A stretch of DNA of 5,118 bases, taken from the NCBI GenBank assembly GCA_027066355.1, contig JAMONW010000180.1, positions 1 through 5,118 on the forward strand, given 5' to 3'. The stretch is from Campylobacteraceae bacterium (GTDB taxonomy: Bacteria > Campylobacterota > Campylobacteria > Campylobacterales > Sulfurovaceae). This document shows, piece after piece, positions 1 to 4,159 of the stretch. The translations under genes and the position numbers were made by a program. Under the pieces are notes generated by a model. The model saw nothing but the letters and a program-made list of their open reading frames with translations. It made no database searches and had not been told where the DNA came from. Numbering within the stretch: the first letter of the stretch is position 1; each line of letters starts with the position of its first letter.

Positions 1-798
1 TTAAATAAAGAGTTTTCTATCTACTTGGAGGATGTAAATTGTTGCCAAGAGTTTAAAAATATTGCAAAAAAGATTGCAAAAGTGGCAAAAAAGCTCAAAA
101 AAAGAGAGAAGCAAAAGAGAAAATATACAAAACGTCTAAAAGAGATTACAAAACGCCAAGGTGATATAATTTCAGCAATTAGTCATGAGTTTAAAAACCC
201 AGTTGCGGCAATTGTTGGTTATGCTCAAACTTTGCAAGATACACCAAATCTAAATGAAAATTTAAAGAGTAAGTTTTTAGAAAAAATAGAGAGTAATGCT
301 ACTAAAATTTCAAATATGATAGATACTTTGGCACTATCGATAAAGTTAGAAAATCAATCAATTGCACTAAATAAAGAGGAGTTTAATTTAAGTTCTGTTG
401 CAAAGAGTGCAAAAGAGATTTTAGAGCAAAAGTATAAAAATAGAGATATTATTTTAAATTGTGAAGATATAGTTGTAAATGCCGATAAAGGAATGTTTGA
501 GAGTGTATTTATAAATTTAATAGAAAATGCTTTGAAATACTCTGATGATGAAGTAGTTGTAAATTGTAATCAAGATAGAGTAGAGATTATAGATAAAGGT
601 ATTGGAATAGATAAATCAGATATAGAAAAGATTAAACAAAAATTCTACAGAGCAGATGGAATTAGTTGGAATAACTCTATTGGGGTAGGGCTATATATTG
701 TAGATTATATTTTAAAATTGCATAATATTGAGTTAGAGATTAAAAGTGATGAAGATAATACGGTATTTAGTTTTAGCTTGGATGGGTTAGTAAATTGA
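1..798 (+). CDS. Sensor histidine kinase, C-terminal part (5' end outside window)
   Basis: Transmitter half of a two-component sensor kinase, which autophosphorylates a histidine and passes the phosphate to a response regulator. The frame is open from base 1. The TTG at 25 has no convincing ribosome binding site and no ATG lies nearby, so the gene most likely begins upstream and its sensor domain is missing. Counting from that TTG: residues 11-45 form a coil in which 18 of 35 residues are Lys/Arg; the H-box ISHEFKNP has the phospho-accepting His at residue 54 (codon 184-186); the N-box NLIENALKYS starts at 164; the G1 box DKGIG is at 190-194; FYRA is at 207-210; the G2 box GVGLYIV is at 220-226. 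All catalytic boxes are intact, in PhoR-like HisKA plus HATPase_c order. No membrane segment is seen in this part. A terminator follows, so it probably ends its transcription unit; a partner regulator may lie upstream. The signal sensed is unknown. Confidence 0.92.
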   Translation, partial: LNKEFSIYLEDVNCCQEFKNIAKKIAKVAKKLKKREKQKRKYTKRLKEITKRQGDIISAISHEFKNPVAAIVGYAQTLQDTPNLNENLKSKFLEKIESNATKISNMIDTLALSIKLENQSIALNKEEFNLSSVAKSAKEILEQKYKNRDIILNCEDIVVNADKGMFESVFINLIENALKYSDDEVVVNCNQDRVEIIDKGIGIDKSDIEKIKQKFYRADGISWNNSIGVGLYIVDYILKLHNIELEIKSDEDNTVFSFSLDGLVN

Positions 799-824
799 GA
801 ATAGAAAATGGAAAATGGAGAATT
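797..824 (+). repeat. Four imperfect tandem 7-bp repeats (GARAATN)
   Basis: Four consecutive heptamers, GAGAATA, GAAAATG, GAAAATG and GAGAATT, start inside the TGA stop codon of the kinase gene and run into the spacer. They directly precede the probable terminator. The role is unknown; the block could be a short low-complexity tract or a copy of a dispersed intergenic repeat. Confidence 0.5.
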
Positions 825-829
825 TTAGT

Positions 830-861
830 GGGCATTTTCGCTTTGCTTAAATGCTTTTTTT
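830..861 (+). terminator. Probable intrinsic terminator of the histidine kinase gene
   Basis: GCATTT (832-837) pairs with AAATGC (849-854) around an 11-nt loop and is followed at once by seven T residues (855-861). G residues at 830-831 can add two G-U pairs with the first T residues. The stem is short and AT-rich, but the position 32 nt past the kinase stop and the clean T-run make it a reasonable Rho-independent terminator. Confidence 0.55.
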
Positions 862-925
862 GTGGTTAGTGGATTGGTGATACAAAGTTTGATTTTATTA
901 AAAAAGAATAAAAAAGTATAAGAAT

Positions 926-1138
926 ATGAAAAGACTAAATAGTGTATTTTATATTTTAATTAGTATTTTTATGTTTCTTATAGCTTATGAGATAATTAGT
1001 GATAAAGCTATTAAAGGTTCAAGAGGTGCACCTGATTTGTATCTTGGGAATTATAGCTATTTAATTGGTGCTATTTTTATTATTTATGGAATTTATATTC
1101 TATATTATATAAAAAAAGAAATTTTTAAAATAAAATAA
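926..1138 (+). CDS. Small two-helix membrane protein of unknown function
   Basis: A 70-residue protein not recognised as a named family. Residues about 6-24 (FYILISIFMFLIAYEIIS) and 43-64 (NYSYLIGAIFIIYGIYILYY) are strongly hydrophobic, so it should span the inner membrane twice. The connecting loop has KGSRGAPDLYLG, and both ends carry lysines (MKR at the start, KKEIFKIK at the end), which favours both termini in the cytoplasm. ATG 926 is the only plausible start, because an in-frame TAA lies at 899-901 and only ATA, not a usual start, occurs between. The ribosome binding site is poor: only A-rich sequence and a lone AAG precede the ATG. It stands alone between a terminator and a hairpin, with no partner gene. 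The hydrophobic pattern and codon use like the neighbours support a real gene, but a chance ORF in AT-rich DNA cannot be excluded. Confidence 0.6.
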   Translation: MKRLNSVFYILISIFMFLIAYEIISDKAIKGSRGAPDLYLGNYSYLIGAIFIIYGIYILYYIKKEIFKIK

Positions 1139-1164
1139 AAAAAGAAGTGCAAAGTTCTTTGCAC
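1129..1164 (-). terminator. Hairpin with T-tract on the minus strand (candidate reverse terminator)
   Basis: GTGCAAAG (1147-1154) and CTTTGCAC (1157-1164) are a perfect 8-bp inverted repeat with only 2 nt between; a physical hairpin would open the inner pairs. Read on the minus strand, the stem is followed by TTCTTTTTTTATTTT, a good intrinsic-terminator tail. On the plus strand the stem starts 8 nt after the small membrane gene's stop but has no T-run after it. No minus-strand gene ends here within the window, so it may instead protect or end the small plus-strand mRNA. Confidence 0.4.
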
Positions 1165-1215
1165 CTAGAATTTAGCTTTTATGATAAGATAATTTTAAGA
1201 TTGAACAAGTTAGGC

Positions 1216-1247
1216 TTTTTTTAAAGCTTAAATCTTTAAGCTAAAAT
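1216..1247 (+). promoter_or_regulatory. Candidate promoter of the DEAD-box helicase gene
   Basis: The sequence TTTAAGCTAAAAT (1235-1247) resembles the extended -10 of Campylobacterota housekeeping promoters, in which a TTTAAG-like element precedes a TATAAT-like hexamer; here the hexamer is TAAAAT at 1242-1247. A run of seven T residues at 1216-1222 lies where these promoters use T-rich tracts instead of a -35 box. Transcription would start near 1254-1257, giving a leader of about 135-140 nt. TATATA at 1247-1252 is an alternative -10. Confidence 0.45.
1225..1242. repeat. 8-bp inverted repeat overlapping the helicase promoter (operator-like)
   Basis: AGCTTAAA (1225-1232) and TTTAAGCT (1235-1242) are a perfect inverted repeat around TC. 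No T-run follows on the plus strand, so it is not a normal terminator. Its right arm overlaps the extended -10 of the candidate promoter, where a dimeric regulator could bind. No regulator can be named. Confidence 0.4.
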
Positions 1248-1253
1248 ATATAA

Positions 1254-1391
1254 AAAATGGCTAGAATTTCGCCACTGTTTTATTGCTACTGCAATTTCTT
1301 CGTGTATCGTTTTGTTTCTTAATAGATTTTTAGCATACGCATTTATAGTTGTGGTTTAGCGTTTATGCAGAATTAATAAAAAAGAGTCAAA
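1254..1391 (+). promoter_or_regulatory. Long structured 5' leader of the helicase gene
   Basis: About 138 nt separate the predicted transcript start from the helicase ATG. The leader holds a 21-codon ORF (1257-1322), a small hairpin ATTGC-TACT-GCAAT (1282-1295), a pyrimidine-rich stretch (1296-1320), and a hairpin with arms GCATACGC (1333-1340) and GCGT-TT-ATGC (1359-1368, two-base bulge) around an 18-nt loop. The loop carries GTGG (1351-1354), complementary to CCAC (1272-1275), so an alternative or pseudoknotted pairing is possible. The last hairpin ends 12 nt before the weak AAGAG ribosome binding site (1382-1386). Long leaders are known on cold-induced DEAD-box helicase genes elsewhere; whether that applies here is inference. 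Confidence 0.45.
1257..1322 (+). other. Possible 21-codon leader ORF upstream of the helicase
   Basis: ATG at 1257 opens a frame of 21 codons ending in TAA. The peptide begins MARISPLF and continues with many Phe, Tyr and Cys residues. Its codons (TCG, CTG, TGC, TAC, TTC, GTG, CGT) differ from the TTA/AGA/TTT-dominated use of the genes around it, and the stretch is visibly richer in G and C. There is no ribosome binding site, but the ATG lies at or within a few bases of the predicted transcript start, so leaderless translation is conceivable. It may equally be an untranslated structured RNA that happens to be open. Confidence 0.25.
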
Positions 1392-2834
1392 ATGACATTT
1401 CAAGATTTTAATTTTAAGCCAGAGTTAGCTGAGGCTATTAAAAATGCTGGTTTTAGAGAGCCAAGTCCAATTCAAAAAGAGGCAATTCCACTTATTTTAG
1501 AAGGGCATGATTTAATAGGACAAGCACATACAGGAACAGGAAAGACAGCTGCTTTTGCATTGCCAGTCTTAAATAAACTAGAGCTAAATGCAGGAGTAGA
1601 AGCACTTATTATTACACCAACTAGAGAACTTGCAATGCAAGTTAGTGATGAGGTATATCGTTTTGGTAAAGATATGGGGGTAAAGAGTGCAACAATATAT
1701 GGTGGAACACCTTATAATAGACAAATAGAGCATATTAAAAAAGCAAATGTTGTAGTTGCAACACCTGGAAGATTAATAGATTTATTAAAGAGTAAAAAAA
1801 TTACACTAAATCCAAGTGTTGTAATTTTAGATGAAGCTGATGAAATGCTAGATATGGGCTTTTTAGATGATATTAAGATGATATTTAGTTTTATAAAAGG
1901 GGAGTATCAAACTCTGCTTTTTAGTGCTACAATGAGTAAAGAGATAAAAGCTTTAGCAAATAAAATTTTAAAAGAGCCAAAGAGTATTAGTATAACTAAA
2001 AGTGAAGTTACAAATGCAAATATTTCACAAGAGTTTTATGTTGTAGATGAGCGTGAAAAAGATGACGCATTAATTAGATTAATTGATTTTTATAATCCAA
2101 ATAAATCTATAATTTTTTGTCGTATGAGAAAAGAGGTAGATAGACTTAGCACATTCTTAAACTCTCAAGGTTACTCTTGCAAAGGATTGCATGGAGATAT
2201 GAGCCAAAGAGAGCGTGAGATGACAATTAAAGATTTTAAGAGAAATAACTTAGATATTTTAATTGCTACTGATGTTGCTGCAAGAGGGCTTGATGTAAAT
2301 GATGTTAGCCATGTATTTAATTATCACATTCCATTTGATAGCCAAAGCTATGTGCATAGAATTGGAAGAACAGGAAGAGCTGGAAAAGATGGAATGGCAA
2401 TATCTATTGTAACGCCTGGAGAGTTTAGAGCATTGCAAAAAATTCAAAAGAGTGTAGGTAGCCAAATTGAAGCAAAAGTAGTTCCTGGTATTAGTGAAAT
2501 TGCTGATAAAAAAGGCAATGAAATAGTGCAACAGGTAATTGAAGCAAAAATTTATGATAATGCAATTGATTTAGTAGAGTATTTAAAAGAGGGCTTAGAT
2601 ATATCTACTGTTGCATATAAATTAGCATCTATTTTGATGAGTCAAAATGAGGTTAAAGGCAAAGATAAAATTGGAAAAAGTATAGAAGATATAGAAAGAC
2701 TTATAAAATCTGCTAAAAATGATAGAGGCGATAGTAGAGGAAGAGGTCGTAGAAGAAATTCTGGTGGTAGAAGAGATAGAAACAGAAGCCGAAGCAGAAG
2801 TTCTAATAACAGAGGAAGTAAAAGCAGAGGATAA
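1392..2834 (+). CDS. DEAD-box ATP-dependent RNA helicase
   Basis: Complete 480-residue ATP-dependent RNA helicase of the DeaD/RhlE/CsdA type, which unwinds short RNA duplexes in ribosome assembly and RNA decay in the cytoplasm. Motifs in order: Q motif region FQDFNF...PSPIQ (3-28), Walker A AHTGTGKT (45-52), TPTRELA (75-81), GG (104-105), TPGR (124-127), DEAD (147-150), SAT (178-180), IIFCRMRKE (240-248), ATDVAARGLD (292-301) and HRIGRTGRAG (322-331). All are intact, so it should be active. Residues after about 345 form an accessory region, and about 446-480 are a basic Arg/Ser/Gly tail with RS dipeptides, probably disordered and RNA-binding. ATG 1392 fits the family N-terminus; the ribosome binding site (AAGAG, 1382-1386) is weak. 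It appears to be a single-gene unit with a long leader and weak terminator. The sequence does not decide between deaD and rhlE, so no symbol is given. Confidence 0.96.
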   Translation: MTFQDFNFKPELAEAIKNAGFREPSPIQKEAIPLILEGHDLIGQAHTGTGKTAAFALPVLNKLELNAGVEALIITPTRELAMQVSDEVYRFGKDMGVKSATIYGGTPYNRQIEHIKKANVVVATPGRLIDLLKSKKITLNPSVVILDEADEMLDMGFLDDIKMIFSFIKGEYQTLLFSATMSKEIKALANKILKEPKSISITKSEVTNANISQEFYVVDEREKDDALIRLIDFYNPNKSIIFCRMRKEVDRLSTFLNSQGYSCKGLHGDMSQREREMTIKDFKRNNLDILIATDVAARGLDVNDVSHVFNYHIPFDSQSYVHRIGRTGRAGKDGMAISIVTPGEFRALQKIQKSVGSQIEAKVVPGISEIADKKGNEIVQQVIEAKIYDNAIDLVEYLKEGLDISTVAYKLASILMSQNEVKGKDKIGKSIEDIERLIKSAKNDRGDSRGRGRRRNSGGRRDRNRSRSRSSNNRGSKSRG

Positions 2835-2865
2835 AAGAGTAGTTTACTCTTAAGCTCTTGCTTTT
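2835..2865 (+). terminator. Weak candidate terminator after the helicase gene
   Basis: AAGAGTA (2835-2841) and TACTCTT (2845-2851) form a 7-bp stem with a 3-nt loop immediately after the stop codon. A second small hairpin, AAGC-TCTT-GCTT (2852-2863), and a T-rich stretch follow. The T-run is interrupted, so termination may be partial. Confidence 0.4.
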
Positions 2866-2899
2866 GTTATATTTAGTATCAAATTTAAAAACTTAAACA

Positions 2900-2925
2900 A
2901 TTATCACTCTTAGAGAAGTGATAAT
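2900..2925. repeat. 9-bp inverted repeat between helicase and rpsB
   Basis: ATTATCACT (2900-2908) and AGTGATAAT (2917-2925) pair perfectly around 8 nt. CT (2909-2910) and AG (2914-2915) can extend the stem past a bulged A. No T-run follows directly on either strand, so it does not look like a standard terminator. It could be a protein-binding site or an mRNA 3'-end stabilising hairpin. Apart from this, 2866-3000 is plain AT-rich sequence in which I see no gene. Confidence 0.4.
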
Positions 2926-3011
2926 CTCAAAATTTTACAAACACTACATATTTTTATAAAAAAGCAAAAAAAAGTAATTTATCTCTTTAAATTAGGATAT
3001 TTAAAAAAATA

Positions 3012-3023
3012 TTTGGGTATAAT
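3012..3023 (+). promoter_or_regulatory. Promoter of the rpsB-tsf operon
   Basis: TTTGGGTATAAT (3012-3023) contains a perfect TATAAT at 3018-3023, preceded by a strongly A/T-rich tract (2941-3011) and without a TTGACA-like -35, as usual for Campylobacterota sigma-70 promoters. The start point should fall near 3029-3031, in the unusual GC-rich patch CGCGCGG. It would give a leader of about 120 nt. Confidence 0.75.
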
Positions 3024-3029
3024 ACGCGC

Positions 3030-3149
3030 GGTTTAATTTGCTTATGCAAAAAGACACATGTAGTTATTCCTTGAATTGGTTGCGCTAAGGCGTTAAGGGC
3101 TACAGAGGATTAAACCAAAATTAAAACATATTATACAAGGAGATTACCT
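3030..3149 (+). promoter_or_regulatory. Structured rpsB 5' leader, candidate S2 autoregulatory element
   Basis: The predicted leader folds by eye into a closed three-way junction. The closing stem is GGTTTAAT (3030-3037) with ATTAAACC (3109-3116). One branch is TTGC-TTAT-GCAA, with surrounding bases, at 3038-3049. The second is a longer arm: TGTAG (3059-3063) with CTACA (3100-3104), CCTT (3069-3072) with AAGG (3095-3098), and CGC (3083-3085) with GCG (3090-3092) around TAAG. TTGG (3076-3079) could also pair with CCAA (3115-3118). The closing stem begins at the predicted transcript start, and the ribosome binding site lies downstream, unpaired. Autogenous repression of rpsB-tsf by S2 is known in gammaproteobacteria; that this element does the same is inference. 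Confidence 0.5.
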
Positions 3150-4148
3150 ATGGTAACAATGAAAGATTTATTAGAGTGCGGTGTTCACTTTGGACATCAA
3201 ACAAGAAGATGGAATCCAAAAATGAAAAAGTTTATTTTTGGTGAGAGAAAAAATATCTATATTATTGACTTACAAAAGACTTTAAGATATTTTAAATATA
3301 CATATAATATTGTTAGAGATGCAGCAGCTGAAGGTAAAACAGTTCTATTTGTAGGAACAAAAAAACAAGCTAGAAATGCAATTAAAGAACATGCTCAAAG
3401 ATGTGGTATGCCATATATTGCTACAAGATGGCTAGGTGGTATGCTTACAAACTATCCAACAATTAAAAAATCTATTAGAAAACTAGAGATTATTGAGCAA
3501 ATGGAAGAGAATGGTCAAATTAATCTTTTAACTAAAAAAGAAGCTCTTATGCTTAGAAGAAAAAAAGAGAAACTTTTAAACTATTTAGAGGGTTATAGAG
3601 ATTTAAAGAAAACTCCAGATATGCTATTTGTTATAGATGCTGTTAAAGAGCATATTGCTATTAAAGAAGCAAGAAGAATGGGTATGAAAATTATTGCTCC
3701 GCTAGATACAAACTGTGATCCAGATTTAATTGATTATCCAATTCCTGGAAATGATGATGCAATTAGATCTATTAATCTTTTCTGTAGAGAAGTTGCAGAT
3801 GCAATTATTGAGGGTAAAGCACTTTTAGCAGAAGAGAATGGAGAAGAGCAAGAGGGAACTGAGAGTGCTGGAATTTCTGAAGAAGCTGCAGAAGCTGCAA
3901 ATGTTAGCAAAGAAGAGGTTGCTGAAGTTAAAGAAGAGGTAGCAAAAGAGGCAGCAGAAGCAAAAGAAGAGGCTCAAAAAGATGATTTAACTAAACTAAA
4001 AGGTATTGGTAAAGTTGGTCAAGAGAAACTTTATAATGCTGGTATTACAACATATGCACAAATTGCAGAGTTAAGCCAAGAGAAAGCAGCTGAGTTTAAA
4101 GTAAAAGAAGAAGCAATCGCAGAAGCTAAAGAATTAGCAGCAAAGTAA
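3150..4148 (+). CDS. rpsB: 30S ribosomal protein S2 with C-terminal helix-hairpin-helix extension
   Basis: S2 of the small ribosomal subunit, bound between head and body of the 30S particle. Residues about 1-226 are a full S2 domain: MKDLLECGVHFGHQTRRWNP near the start, FVGTKKQA (67-74), RWLGGMLTN (93-101), and PDMLFVIDAVKEHIAIKEA then APLDTNCDPDLIDYPIPGNDDA across 156-204. Bacterial S2 is usually about 240-265 residues; this one has 332. The extra part is an Ala/Glu-rich acidic linker (about 228-277), encoded partly by the tandem 9-mer GAAGCTGCA (3882-3899), and a module at about 279-332 with the LKGIGKVGQEKLYNAGITTYAQIAEL pattern of helix-hairpin-helix domains. ATG 3150 is chosen because AAGGAG (3137-3142) sits 7 nt before it; Met4 would be too far away. 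It is first in an operon with tsf, 11 nt downstream, and its structured leader suggests autogenous control. Confidence 0.98.
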   Translation: MVTMKDLLECGVHFGHQTRRWNPKMKKFIFGERKNIYIIDLQKTLRYFKYTYNIVRDAAAEGKTVLFVGTKKQARNAIKEHAQRCGMPYIATRWLGGMLTNYPTIKKSIRKLEIIEQMEENGQINLLTKKEALMLRRKKEKLLNYLEGYRDLKKTPDMLFVIDAVKEHIAIKEARRMGMKIIAPLDTNCDPDLIDYPIPGNDDAIRSINLFCREVADAIIEGKALLAEENGEEQEGTESAGISEEAAEAANVSKEEVAEVKEEVAKEAAEAKEEAQKDDLTKLKGIGKVGQEKLYNAGITTYAQIAELSQEKAAEFKVKEEAIAEAKELAAK

Positions 4149-4157
4149 GGAGATTAC
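4147..4157 (+). promoter_or_regulatory. tsf ribosome binding site, identical 11-mer to that of rpsB
   Basis: AAGGAGATTAC precedes tsf and the identical 11-mer occurs at 3137-3147 before rpsB, with the same 7-nt spacing from AAGGAG to the ATG. The tsf copy overlaps the rpsB stop codon TAA (4146-4148). It sets both starts firmly and suggests equally strong initiation on the two genes. Confidence 0.8.
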
Positions 4158-4159
4158 AA

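Noticed and set aside
25..27. TTG as the true start of the histidine kinase
   Set aside because: The frame is open upstream to base 1, no ribosome binding site precedes the TTG, and the coil would begin abruptly without any sensor part.
1225..1242. Terminator of the small membrane gene
   Set aside because: The inverted repeat is followed by AAAATATATAAAA rather than a T-run on the plus strand, and the preceding T-run is upstream of the stem.
2259..2531. Minus-strand 90-codon ORF inside the helicase gene
   Set aside because: It lies opposite the conserved motif V and VI region of an intact helicase. Its protein is a Cys/Ser/Asn-rich antisense product with no recognisable domain or ribosome binding site.
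3030..3116. tRNA or other stable RNA gene in the rpsB leader
   Set aside because: The closed stem and branches look cloverleaf-like, but there is no GTTCRA T-loop, no proper anticodon arm and no CCA-like end. The position directly behind a promoter and ahead of rpsB fits an mRNA leader.
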